From contig NZ_MDDR01000018.1 in NCBI RefSeq assembly GCF_001870435.1, forward strand, positions 42,968 through 106,967: a DNA stretch of 64,000 nucleotides. Direction: 5' to 3'. This stretch comes from Pseudomonas costantinii (GTDB taxonomy: Bacteria > Pseudomonadota > Gammaproteobacteria > Pseudomonadales > Pseudomonadaceae). The translations under genes and the position numbers were made by a program. The notes under the pieces are model-generated. The model was not told where the DNA came from, did not search any database, and saw only the letters and a program-made list of their open reading frames with translations. This document shows positions 17,380 to 26,039 of the stretch, one piece after another (position 1 is the first letter of the stretch; each line of letters opens with the position of its first letter).

Positions 17380-18762
17380 ATGAATTTACCCGCCCAGCTG
17401 AACCGTCGCACCGAGGATTATCAGGCGTCTGATGCGGCGCACCACATCCATGCGTTTGTGGATCAAAAGGCGCTGAATGCCGAAGGTCCGCGTGTGATGG
17501 TGCGCGGTAACGGCCTGTACCTGTGGGACAGCGAAGGCAAGCGTTACCTGGACGGCATGTCGGGCCTGTGGTGCACCCAACTGGGGTATGGCCGCAAGGA
17601 TTTGACCGCCGCCGCTGCGGCGCAGATGGATCAGTTGGCGTACTACAACATGTTCTTTCACACCACCCATCCGGCGGTGATCGAGCTGTCGGAGCTGCTG
17701 TTCAGTCTGTTGCCGGGTCACTACAGTCACGTGATCTACACCAACTCCGGCTCCGAGGCGAACGAGGTGTTGATCCGTACCGTTCGCCGCTACTGGCAAG
17801 TGGTCGGCCAGCCGCAGAAGAAGATCATGATCGGCCGCTGGAACGGCTATCACGGCTCCACCCTGGCGGCTTCTGCGTTGGGTGGCATGAAGTTCATGCA
17901 CGAGATGGGCGGCCTGATTCCTGACGTTGCGCACATTGATGAGCCCTATTGGTACGCCCATGGCGGTGAGCTGACGCCTGCCGAATTCGGTCGTCGCTGC
18001 GCCCAGCAGTTGGAAGAAAAAATTCTTGAACTGGGCGCTGAAAACGTAGCGGGCTTTATCGCCGAGCCGTTCCAGGGCGCTGGCGGCATGATTTTCCCGC
18101 CGGAAAGTTACTGGCCTGAAATCCAGCGCATTTGCCGCCAATACGACGTGCTGTTGTGCGCCGATGAGGTGATTGGTGGCTTTGGCCGTACCGGCGAATG
18201 GTTCGCCCATCAGCACTTCGGTTTCCAGCCGGATACCCTGTCGATCGCCAAGGGGCTGACGTCCGGTTATCTGCCGATGGGCGGCCTGGTGTTGAGCAAG
18301 CGCATGGCCGATGCGTTGGTGGAACGCGGTGGCGTGTTCGCCCACGGGTTGACCTATTCCGGCCACCCGGTCGCGGCGGCGGTGGCGCTGGCCAACCTCA
18401 AGGCGCTGCGCGATGAAGGTATCGTGCGCCAGGTGAAGGACGACACCGGACCGTATTTGCAGAAAATCCTGCGGGAGGTATTTGGCAATCACCCGATGAT
18501 CGGCGAGATCCAGGGCACGGGCCTGCTCGCGGCCATGCAGTTTGTCGAGGACAAGGCCACGCGCAAACGCTTCGACAATGAAAGCGATCTGGCCTGGCAG
18601 TGCCGCACCTTCGGCTTTGAAGAGGGCGTGATCATTCGCTCGACGCTGGGCCGCATGATCATGGCGCCGGCGCTGGTGGCCACGCGTGCGGAACTCGACG
18701 AGCTGGTTGAGAAGACCCGCATCGCGGTCGATCGCACCGCACGGATCGCGGGAAAACTGTGA
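17380..18762 (+). CDS. Class III PLP-dependent aminotransferase
   Basis: A 460-residue omega-amine or beta-alanine:pyruvate-type transaminase. The PLP-phosphate loop TNSGSEANE (121-129), the pyridine-binding aspartate in CADEVIGGFGRTG (D262) and the Schiff-base lysine in SIAKGLTSG (K291) are all present. The family moves a terminal amino group from diamines, omega-amino acids or amino alcohols to pyruvate and yields an aldehyde. The aldehyde dehydrogenase two genes downstream would then oxidise it. The actual amine is unknown. Confidence 0.9.
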   Translation: MNLPAQLNRRTEDYQASDAAHHIHAFVDQKALNAEGPRVMVRGNGLYLWDSEGKRYLDGMSGLWCTQLGYGRKDLTAAAAAQMDQLAYYNMFFHTTHPAVIELSELLFSLLPGHYSHVIYTNSGSEANEVLIRTVRRYWQVVGQPQKKIMIGRWNGYHGSTLAASALGGMKFMHEMGGLIPDVAHIDEPYWYAHGGELTPAEFGRRCAQQLEEKILELGAENVAGFIAEPFQGAGGMIFPPESYWPEIQRICRQYDVLLCADEVIGGFGRTGEWFAHQHFGFQPDTLSIAKGLTSGYLPMGGLVLSKRMADALVERGGVFAHGLTYSGHPVAAAVALANLKALRDEGIVRQVKDDTGPYLQKILREVFGNHPMIGEIQGTGLLAAMQFVEDKATRKRFDNESDLAWQCRTFGFEEGVIIRSTLGRMIMAPALVATRAELDELVEKTRIAVDRTARIAGKL

Positions 18763-18770
18763 CGTGACCT

Positions 18771-18801
18771 GCTCGCCACCCTGAACCCGGGGGTGGCGAG
18801 C
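18771..18801 (+). repeat. Intercistronic hairpin
   Basis: gctcgccaccc pairs perfectly with gggtggcgagc across a 9-base loop, just after the aminotransferase stop. There is no T-run, so it may protect or process the mRNA, or attenuate transcription, before the APC permease gene. Confidence 0.55.
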
Positions 18802-18883
18802 AACCTCCCTCAGGCAGCGCTTGCACGGCATCGATAGCCTCGAATGCCGCGACGCCCTGCATGCCGATTTCCAGGAGTCACCC

Positions 18884-20263
18884 ATGAATACAATAACAAA
18901 CGTGGCCGATAGTCCCTCCCATCATTGCGCCTCCAAAACCGCTTCATCCCGCCGCTTTCGCCAGCCGCTGGGCCTTGTCGGGCTGGTGCTGTTCGGCCTG
19001 GCGTACATGGTGCCGCTGGCGGTGTTTACCACCTATGGGCTGGTGACCCAAATGACCAAGGGCCACTTGCCGACCGCCTACCTGCTGACCCTTGCCGCAA
19101 TGTTGCTGACCGCCTACAGCTATGGGCGCATGGTCCAGGCACATCCCTTTTCCGGTTCGGTTTACTCCTATACCCGCAAGGCGTTTGGCGCGTATTTCGG
19201 TTTTATCGCCGGATGGACCTTGTTGCTCGACTACATCTTTTTGCCGCTGCTCAGTTATTTGCTGATCGGTATCTACCTGTCCGAATATTTCCCGGCAGTG
19301 CCGACCGCCGTGTGGGTACTCGGCTCCATTGCCCTGGTGACTACGCTTAACCTGGTCGGCATCGAGTCCATCACTCGGGTCAACTGGATACTCATCGTGG
19401 CCCAGTTGGTGTTCATTGTGGTGTTCGTGGCGTTATCGGTGCACAACCTCAGCGAGCAGTCCACGCCTGTGTCGCTGTTTGCGCCCTTTCACCATGAAGG
19501 TTTCAGCACGCCGTTGATCATGGCGGGTGCCGCGGTACTGTGTTTGTCCTTTCTGGGCTTCGATGCCGTGTCGACCATGGCCGAGGAAACGCCCAACCCG
19601 CGACGGACCATCCCGCTTGCCATCATGGTGGTGTCGCTGTCCGGCGGCCTGCTGTTCTTGCTCGTTTCGTATTTCGCGCAAATGGTTTTCCCTGAATGGA
19701 ACAGCTTTGCCGACCCGGACTCCGCGTCGGTAGACGTCATGCGTCGCGTGGGCGGCGAGCTACTGGTGACGGCCTTTACCGCGACTTACGTAGCGGGTTG
19801 TTTCGCCTCGGCGATGGTCTCCCAAGCCAGTGTGTCGCGGGTGCTGTTTGCGATGGGCCGTGACGGTGCGCTGCCCCGGGTACTCGGCAAGCTGGTGACC
19901 AAGAAACGCGTGCCGGCCACGGCGATCGTGCTGGTCAGTCTGTTTTCGCTGATTGCCCTGTTTATCAGCCTGGATACCGTGGCCAACATGATCAGCTTCG
20001 GTGCGCTGTTCGCGTTCTCGGCAGTGAACCTGGCGGTGATCAAGCATTACCTGGTTGACCAGAAGTTGCGTGGCCCCCGCAACTACCTGCTGTACGCCGC
20101 GTTGCCGGCCCTGGGGTTTCTCAGCACGATCTGGCTGTGGACCAGCCTGTCGGGCCTGTCCTTCACGATCGGTCTGTGTTGGATGGGGCTTGGGCTCATT
20201 TGTTTGCTGGGCATTACGCGCGGGTTGAGCGTGAAGATGCCTGAATTACAGATAGCGGAATGA
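18884..20263 (+). CDS. APC family amino acid/amine permease
   Basis: A 459-residue inner-membrane transporter with about twelve helices. The first helix region (GLVGLVLFGLAYMVPLAVF) and the FLGFDAVSTMAEETPNPRR loop are hallmarks of the APC superfamily, PuuP/YeeF-like branch. ATG 18884 has AGGAG upstream; open codons before it belong to the intergenic spacer. Between an aminotransferase and a PuuC-like dehydrogenase, it most likely imports the amine that the pair degrades. Confidence 0.88.
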   Translation: MNTITNVADSPSHHCASKTASSRRFRQPLGLVGLVLFGLAYMVPLAVFTTYGLVTQMTKGHLPTAYLLTLAAMLLTAYSYGRMVQAHPFSGSVYSYTRKAFGAYFGFIAGWTLLLDYIFLPLLSYLLIGIYLSEYFPAVPTAVWVLGSIALVTTLNLVGIESITRVNWILIVAQLVFIVVFVALSVHNLSEQSTPVSLFAPFHHEGFSTPLIMAGAAVLCLSFLGFDAVSTMAEETPNPRRTIPLAIMVVSLSGGLLFLLVSYFAQMVFPEWNSFADPDSASVDVMRRVGGELLVTAFTATYVAGCFASAMVSQASVSRVLFAMGRDGALPRVLGKLVTKKRVPATAIVLVSLFSLIALFISLDTVANMISFGALFAFSAVNLAVIKHYLVDQKLRGPRNYLLYAALPALGFLSTIWLWTSLSGLSFTIGLCWMGLGLICLLGITRGLSVKMPELQIAE

Positions 20264-20302
20264 AACACCGGCTTATCCATCGACATTCATTGGGAGTACA
20301 CC

Positions 20303-21793
20303 GTGTTCGATCTTAACTATTGGCAACAGCGTGTTGCCCGCCAGACGTTCATTGACACCGCCTTGATCGGTGGCCGGTCTGTGAGCGCGGTGTCCGGGGC
20401 CACCTTCGATGCCATCAACCCCGCCACGAATCAGCTGCTTGCGCGTGTTGCGGCCTGTGGTGAACACGAGGTTGACCTGGCGGTGCGCAGTGCACGCCAG
20501 GCCTTCGACACCGGCCCTTGGCGGCGGATGTCGCCAGTGGAGCGCAAGAAAATCCTGATCAGGCTCTCCGAGTTACTGATGACCCACCGCGAAGAACTGG
20601 CGCTGCTCGATTCGTTGAACATGGGCAAGCCGGTGATGGATGCCTACAACGTTGATGTGCCCGGCGCAGCCCATGTTTTTGCCTGGTACGGCGAAGCCCT
20701 GGACAAGCTCTATGATCAAGTTGCGCCCACTGCTCACAATGCGCTGGCGACCATCACCCGCGAAGCACTGGGTGTGATTGCAGCGGTGGTGCCGTGGAAC
20801 TTCCCACTCGATATGGCCGCCTGGAAGCTGGCGCCGGCGTTGGCTGCCGGTAACAGCGTGGTGTTGAAACCCGCCGAGCAATCGCCGTTTTCTGCCCTGC
20901 GCCTGGCTCAGCTTGCCCTGGAAGCGGGCATCCCGGAAGGCGTGTTGAATGTGGTGCCTGGCCTGGGCGAAAGTGCCGGCAAGGCCCTGGGGCTGCACCC
21001 GGACGTGGATTGCCTGGTGTTCACCGGTTCCACTCAGGTCGGCAAGTACTTTATGCAGTATTCCGCTCAGTCCAATTTGAAGCAGGTGTGGCTGGAGTGT
21101 GGTGGCAAGAGCCCGAACCTGGTGTTCGACGACTGTCTTGACCTGGACCTCGCCGCTGAGAAGGCGGCCTTCGGCATTTTTTTCAACCAGGGCGAGGTGT
21201 GCTCGGCCAACTCCCGTTTGTACGTGCAGCGCTCCATCCATGATGATTTTGTTGAGCGCCTGATTGCCAAGTCCCGGGCCTGGATGCCGGGCGATCCTCT
21301 GAACCCCGGCAGCGCTGCCGGTGCAATCGTCGACAATGAGCAAACCGCTCGTATCATGAAAGCCATCAGTCAGGCACAAGGTGAGGGCGCCAGCTTGTTG
21401 TCCGGTGGTGAACAGTTGATCATCAATGGCTCATCAAACTTCATTCAACCGACCATCTTTGGCGGTGTGGCCCACGACATGGCTCTCTTACGTGATGAAG
21501 TGTTCGGCCCAGTGCTCGCCGTCAGCGCCTTTGACACTGAAGAGGAGGCGATACAGCAAGCCAATGACAGTATCTACGGCCTGGCGGCGTCGGTATGGAG
21601 TGATGACCTCAATCGTGCGCACCGTGTTGCCCGTGCCCTGAATGCCGGTACGGTTTCGGTCAACACCATCGACGCTCTGGATGTTTCGGTTCCCTTTGGT
21701 GGCGGCAAGCAGTCCGGGTTTGGTCGTGATCTGTCGCTGCATGCTTTTGACAAGTACACGCAGTTGAAAACCACCTGGTTTCAGCTGCGGTAA
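20303..21793 (+). CDS. NAD(P)-dependent aldehyde dehydrogenase, PuuC-like
   Basis: A 496-residue aldehyde dehydrogenase. Catalytic cysteine C300 (NQGEVCSANSR), general base E265 (WLECGGKSPN), oxyanion asparagine N166 (PWNFP) and cofactor lysine K189 (VLKPAEQ) are intact. The closest match by eye is gamma-glutamyl-gamma-aminobutyraldehyde dehydrogenase and related aminoaldehyde dehydrogenases. Translation starts at GTG 20303 with GGGAG upstream. It ends the LuxR-aminotransferase-APC-ALDH run, giving import, deamination and oxidation of an amine. Confidence 0.9.
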   Translation: MFDLNYWQQRVARQTFIDTALIGGRSVSAVSGATFDAINPATNQLLARVAACGEHEVDLAVRSARQAFDTGPWRRMSPVERKKILIRLSELLMTHREELALLDSLNMGKPVMDAYNVDVPGAAHVFAWYGEALDKLYDQVAPTAHNALATITREALGVIAAVVPWNFPLDMAAWKLAPALAAGNSVVLKPAEQSPFSALRLAQLALEAGIPEGVLNVVPGLGESAGKALGLHPDVDCLVFTGSTQVGKYFMQYSAQSNLKQVWLECGGKSPNLVFDDCLDLDLAAEKAAFGIFFNQGEVCSANSRLYVQRSIHDDFVERLIAKSRAWMPGDPLNPGSAAGAIVDNEQTARIMKAISQAQGEGASLLSGGEQLIINGSSNFIQPTIFGGVAHDMALLRDEVFGPVLAVSAFDTEEEAIQQANDSIYGLAASVWSDDLNRAHRVARALNAGTVSVNTIDALDVSVPFGGGKQSGFGRDLSLHAFDKYTQLKTTWFQLR

Positions 21794-21884
21794 TTCAGCT
21801 ATCGTCCGGTCGTGTATTCATAAGTGCGCGACCGTTATTCATTCACCTGCGAGGGCAATGAAAACACATGAAAAGGAGGACTCA

Positions 21885-22358
21885 ATGCTCGACATCAAAC
21901 GGGCCACATCCCACGACGCCAACGCCGCTTTTGACATCCGCCGCGAAGCCATTCGCAGCCAATGCATCGGTGCCTACACGGCCGAACAAATGGCGCTCTG
22001 GACACGCGGCAGCGCTGACGACGGCTACAACGCGTTAATGGATAAACCGTTTTACCTGGGTTGGGTGAACGGCGAGCCGGTCGCCACCGGCATGCTTGAC
22101 CTCGATAACAATGAGGTGGGGGCGCTGTTTGTATTGCCTGAGTTCACTGGGCGCGGGTATGGCAAGGCGATGCTGGATCACCTGGAAAATGTTGCGCGGG
22201 AATTGGCGATCGAGGAAGTGGTGCTGGACGCGACGTTGAACGCGGCGAGTTTCTACAGGGCGTCTGGGTATGTGGGCGATGAGCAGGCGGTCTATCACTC
22301 GCCGTCGGGGTTGGAGCTGGCGTGCATCCCAATGAAAAAGCGACTATTCACGATTTAA
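21885..22358 (+). CDS. GNAT family N-acetyltransferase
   Basis: A 157-residue GNAT protein with the acetyl-CoA loop LFVLPEFTGRGYGKAMLDHL (G-R-G-Y-G) and a C-terminal FYRASGYVGDE motif. ATG 21885 follows a strong AAGGAGG, which excludes the in-frame ATG nine codons earlier. It lies 91 bases after the aldehyde dehydrogenase and could be read through from it, but no pathway link is evident. Confidence 0.85.
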   Translation: MLDIKRATSHDANAAFDIRREAIRSQCIGAYTAEQMALWTRGSADDGYNALMDKPFYLGWVNGEPVATGMLDLDNNEVGALFVLPEFTGRGYGKAMLDHLENVARELAIEEVVLDATLNAASFYRASGYVGDEQAVYHSPSGLELACIPMKKRLFTI

Positions 22359-22377
22359 ATAACACAGAGAAACCCCT

Positions 22378-22418
22378 GTGGGAGCTGTCGAGCCTCGCCA
22401 AGGCTCGACAGCTCCTAC
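22378..22418. repeat. Single REP-like hairpin
   Basis: ggagctgtcgagcc (22381-22394) pairs with ggctcgacagctcc (22402-22415). Located between convergent genes and followed by TTTTT on the plus strand at 22425, it may also end transcription of the acetyltransferase gene. The core matches the REP pairs at 2563 and 52816. Confidence 0.8.
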
Positions 22419-22430
22419 GATGGATTTTTA

Positions 22431-22916
22431 TCAGGTCTGGAAATGTGTGCGCAGCCGCTCGATGACCTGATTAACCGAATCCCCTTGAATTGCCGGCGGC
22501 ACAGGGTTCTCCCCAAACTCGCGCCACACAAACAGCGTCAGCTCAGCCCCATCCGTCAGCGCCTGCCCTTGATCCTGCACGCCAAAACGTTGCAGCACTC
22601 GATAACGCTCATCCTGCCAAAACGCGTGTTCCACCCAGTCATACACCGGGATGAAATGAAAGTGCAGCGGGAAGCCCGGCATGTGCCCGTAGCGGCTGAT
22701 GTACAGCCATTTGGGGTTGAGCTGCGCCTCCATCACCCGCTGCACCTTGGCCAGCAATCCGCCTAACTCTGTCAGCGCCGCTTCCGGCATGTCGGCGAGG
22801 GAATGAATAGGCGCTTTGGCACCCAGCATCAGGTAGCCCGGCAATGCCGAGGCCAGGTGGTGGTTCAGCCGCCAGTGCTCGGTTTCGTGAAGGATGAAAG
22901 CGGGGTCGATCTGCAT
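22431..22916 (-). CDS. HIT family protein
   Basis: A 161-residue histidine-triad protein. LHFHFIPVYDW (H-x-H-x-x-P) corresponds to the H-phi-H-phi-H active site of nucleotide hydrolases and transferases, here with the third histidine replaced. ATG 22916 is chosen because the product then begins directly with the HIT fold; the ribosome site is weak and the upstream open frame (30 codons) looks non-coding. Substrate unknown. Confidence 0.8.
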   Translation of the reverse strand: MQIDPAFILHETEHWRLNHHLASALPGYLMLGAKAPIHSLADMPEAALTELGGLLAKVQRVMEAQLNPKWLYISRYGHMPGFPLHFHFIPVYDWVEHAFWQDERYRVLQRFGVQDQGQALTDGAELTLFVWREFGENPVPPAIQGDSVNQVIERLRTHFQT

Positions 22917-23056
22917 AAGCACGCGTCCATGAGAGCGGGGCGGGCAGGATACCAAGCACGGGTGCCTGTATCCCACAAATGCAGATGATCTGTGTCTGTC
23001 GCGCACGGCATCGGCTGGATAGGCTCAAGCCACGTTAACTGACGACTGAGCACGCC

Positions 23057-23386
23057 ATGGATCTCACCGCTGTCCCGTTCGGCACCACCGACTGGTCCAC
23101 TCTCGACGCCGTGGTCCATCCCGGCGAAACCGGTAATGCCTTGTGGCGCACTTGCCATTTCGGTACCACCCGTGTGCGAATGGTGGAGTACACCCCCGGC
23201 TACCTGGCGGATCACTGGTGTTGGCGGGGGCACATTCTGCTGTGCCTGGAAGGGGAGTTGCACACGGAACTGGAGGACGGCCGCCAGTTCACGCTGACGG
23301 CCGGGATGAGTTACCAGGTGGGCAATGACATGGAAGGGCATCGTTCGTCGACGGGCGTTGGGGCGAAGCTGTTTATTGTGGATTGA
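23057..23386 (+). CDS. DHCW-motif cupin fold protein
   Basis: A 109-residue small beta-barrel protein. DHWCWRGHILLCLEGEL (about residues 53-69) is the signature of the DHCW cupin family, in which the histidines could hold a metal. Function unknown. It is monocistronic, and its end lies 16 bases from the convergent AT-rich gene. Confidence 0.82.
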   Translation: MDLTAVPFGTTDWSTLDAVVHPGETGNALWRTCHFGTTRVRMVEYTPGYLADHWCWRGHILLCLEGELHTELEDGRQFTLTAGMSYQVGNDMEGHRSSTGVGAKLFIVD

Positions 23387-23402
23387 GCTTATCGACGAGA
23401 GT

Positions 23403-24482
23403 TTACTTTTTTATCGCAGATAGTAAATCAGTCAAACCCGGCATGGTCGGTCCTGACTCGTTGGAAATTAGTCCCGTTTCTGATCGACTAAACAATGATT
23501 GTAAAATGATCTTCCTAGACTCGTCGTCAACTTGGGTATCTTTGCTGAGCGTGAGGTACAGGTGTGTAAGCTGTTCCCGCTCTTCGGCATCCCGCTGAAG
23601 ATGAAATGCGCTAAACGCAAGTTTTGATAGCGATCTAACGGTAAATGCCAGTGTAGAAAGCAAGGCGACGAAAATAAGCGCTCCTTCTACGTGGCTGAGA
23701 TTTATTTTTTTATGATCACCACTTAACCAAAGGTTGAACGAGACCCATAGCGCGACAATCGAAAAAAATAGTACGGCCCCAAGGATAGATGCCCACACGT
23801 ATCCACGTACTTCATGTTCGCCGGCTTTTTTTGCCCAATATTTAGCGGGGCCTTCTAGGCGTAGCTTTTCTTGATAAGTAAATTCAAGTGTTTCCAGTCT
23901 TTGGGTCCAAGCTGCTTGTTGCTCATATTGCCATTCTGAAAAGTCATTAATTTTTTTTCTGGCTTGTTTGACTAGTCGGAATTTTGTCTTGGATGAAGTC
24001 GCATGATTTCTACAAAGTGCTTCTCTTTCAGAAGCTGCTCTGCTTGTGAAGGACGTTTGAGAGGTAATCCTAAATTCGTAAGCAGCCAGATATCCTGATA
24101 ATTCTGAGAAGGTGGTTAAATTATCACTTTTATTGAAAAAAATGGCGTCGTAAAAGCCTTCGGCAACAGATGGATTTGTGAAATTCAGCTCTACCCACTT
24201 TATGGCTTCGGGGGAATTGCTATAGATCCAGATGTCAGAAAGCTTTTCATCGTCTTCATATTCAAAGGAGAAGTCGCTATGGTCTTCTGCGATAGAACTC
24301 AATCGTTGAATCGATTTAAGTATGTTGTTATGTGCTCGGCTGTTTTTTATCTCAGAGGGATGAGTGTTCTTTAGGAAATTTTTCCAAAAAGTTGTTTCAT
24401 TTTTTATGAAGGTTTTTTGTTCGTGTTTGTCTGGAAAGTCTAAAGGCTCGCCGATTAGTGGTCTTAGCTCATAGTCTGTCAT
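23403..24482 (-). CDS. DUF6161-like membrane protein
   Basis: A 359-residue protein with a long charged, partly coiled-coil cytoplasmic part, two transmembrane helices (about 228-252 and 264-284) and a C-terminal helix HLQRDAEEREQLTHLYL. This layout matches what I recall of DUF6161, a family of unknown role. The AT-rich composition contrasts with the neighbours, which suggests transfer. It borders a deletion scar (24675-25367), so the locus may be a hotspot for gain and loss. Confidence 0.6.
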   Translation of the reverse strand: MTDYELRPLIGEPLDFPDKHEQKTFIKNETTFWKNFLKNTHPSEIKNSRAHNNILKSIQRLSSIAEDHSDFSFEYEDDEKLSDIWIYSNSPEAIKWVELNFTNPSVAEGFYDAIFFNKSDNLTTFSELSGYLAAYEFRITSQTSFTSRAASEREALCRNHATSSKTKFRLVKQARKKINDFSEWQYEQQAAWTQRLETLEFTYQEKLRLEGPAKYWAKKAGEHEVRGYVWASILGAVLFFSIVALWVSFNLWLSGDHKKINLSHVEGALIFVALLSTLAFTVRSLSKLAFSAFHLQRDAEEREQLTHLYLTLSKDTQVDDESRKIILQSLFSRSETGLISNESGPTMPGLTDLLSAIKK

Positions 24483-24674
24483 TTCGGACCAATCTAAAAT
24501 TATTTGTGAGAGAGAAAATTGGACGTATTTCTGTAGGGGCAGCGATATAGTCTAGATAGCTTTATCATGTTTATAGTATGAGTGATGCCGTAATAATGGC
24601 ATGAGTATGTGTGTTATGTCGAGGTTCACCAAGCATTGGTGATGAGGTCACTCCTTTCGATACACCCCATCCAA

Positions 24675-25055
24675 CTACCACGCCGATTTAACAGAATTCT
24701 GCAACGGCGCTGACGGAATGAACGTGCGTCGCACCAACGTAATCGGCGCCAGCAGCTTGGGGCGGGCGTCCTTGATTCGGCAATACACCACGCTTTCGCG
24801 GTGCACATTACGCATTGATGCCGGTACCACCGAGATGCCTTCGCCACCCGCCACCAGGCTGATGTTGGTCAGTATACGGTCCACTTCAAAGGCGATTTTT
24901 GGCTCGAAGCCGGTGTTCTGGCGGGCCTTGATAAGGTTGGCGTACATGCCCGGCGCGCCGGGGCTGCGTACGAGGATGAGGCCTTCGTTCTTAAGGGGCG
25001 TAAGTGGCATGGCCGTGGCGGGATCCTTATTGAGCAGGCGCAGAGGTGTGGGATT
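24675..25055 (-). pseudogene. LysR regulator remnant (C-terminal part only)
   Basis: The frame encodes the effector-binding end of a LysR protein: NEGLILVRSPGAPGMYANLI, then VAGGEGISVVPASMRNVHRE and a closing LVRRTF. The entire HTH half is missing, and upstream the frame runs into lyase remnant sequence on the same strand. The left limit of the LysR-derived sequence (about 25055) is estimated from where LysR character fades. It cannot bind DNA and is almost surely inactive. Confidence 0.75.
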
Positions 25056-25074
25056 GAGGGCTGGCTGTAGGCTA

Positions 25075-25367
25075 GCACCTGGCTACGCAACTGCGGCCGG
25101 TGTGGATCAGCGAGGCTTCGGGACCGATTTTGTCGGTCATGATTTTTTCCAGCTGCAGCACATTGCTGGGGCGCGTACCACTGGGTCGCCCTTGGCCTGG
25201 CGTGCGGTTTGTGAGCTGTCGGGTGTGGCGCCGACTTTCGCCGCCTGAGCCGCGCATTGTTCGGTGGTGGTGCAGGGCAGTTCGCCGGTGTTGGCCGCAT
25301 GCGCGCCAAAACTATTGAAGAGAGCGAAGGCCACAGCCAGGTGAAGCAGGCTTTTTTGAGTTTTCAT
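25075..25367 (-). pseudogene. Secreted argininosuccinate-lyase-like protein remnant (N-terminal part, frameshifted)
   Basis: ATG 25367 starts a signal peptide (LLHLAVAFALFNSFGAHAA) and a short mature region with CTTTEQCAAQAAKVG. A shift of frame near 25165-25190 separates this from QLEKIMTDKIGPEASLIHTG RS in the next frame; EASLIHTGRS resembles the substrate-binding HTGRS motif of the argininosuccinate lyase/fumarase superfamily. After GRS the lyase sequence stops and LysR remnant sequence follows. So most of the gene is deleted and the rest is frameshifted. Confidence 0.65.
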
Positions 25368-25571
25368 ACGCACGCCGTTTGTCTGTTGCTTGCTTTTAGA
25401 GTTGTTGGGCTGGACGGCGAAAGAGGGGCGCGCCCGGCTCACGTAGGCTAGCGAGGTAGGGTGCAGATTGAAAATATATACAAAGTGTAGAGGTGAGAGG
25501 TTTTATGTATGGCGTTGCGGGTTGTATGAGGGATACGCCGGTGCTCAGAGGCGCCGGCGTAATCAAGCGGA

Positions 25572-26039
25572 TCAGTGCATCTTGCTGTGGTCCATGCCAT
25601 CCAGGGCACGGGCCGGGGCTTTGATTTCAATCGACTGCTTCTCGCCCTTGGCGTTTTCCACGGTCAGGGTCAGCGGCACTTGGTCGCCTTCCTTGATCTG
25701 GCCGGTGAGGCCCATCAGCATCACGTGATAGCCGTTCGGGTCGAGGGTGACGGCTTTGCCGGCGGGCAGGGCCACCGAGTCTACCGGGCCCATGCGCATC
25801 ACGTCGTCTTTCATGCTCATTTCATGGATCTGCACGTCTTTGGCGACAGGCGACGCTACTTTGAGCAGTTTGCTGTCACTGTCGGCAGTGACGGTCATGA
25901 ACGCGCCGCTGGATGGCTGGCCCGGCACGGTGGCGCGTACCCACGCGTCGGTCACTTGAACCTGGGCGCTGGCGTGTGCGGCCAGGCCCAGCAAGGTGAG
26001 GCCGAGTGTGATGCGCTTGAGGTGTTGAACGGCAGTCAT
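25572..26039 (-). CDS. Periplasmic copper chaperone PCu(A)C
   Basis: A 155-residue protein with a signal peptide (cleavage after about residue 25, HASA-QV) and the complete copper(I) motif H-M-x10-M-x21-H-x-M: H72, M83, H105 and M107. A Met/His-rich tail (DGMDHSKMH) follows. It delivers copper to cytochrome oxidase together with SCO proteins. Its ATG overlaps the TAA of the SCO gene (TAATG), so the two are coupled. Confidence 0.92.
   Translation of the reverse strand: MTAVQHLKRITLGLTLLGLAAHASAQVQVTDAWVRATVPGQPSSGAFMTVTADSDSKLLKVASPVAKDVQIHEMSMKDDVMRMGPVDSVALPAGKAVTLDPNGYHVMLMGLTGQIKEGDQVPLTLTVENAKGEKQSIEIKAPARALDGMDHSKMH

Noticed and set aside
17386..18885. 499-codon frame antisense to the class III aminotransferase
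   Set aside because: Its length comes from codon bias of the real gene; Arg/His/Gln-rich with no domain.
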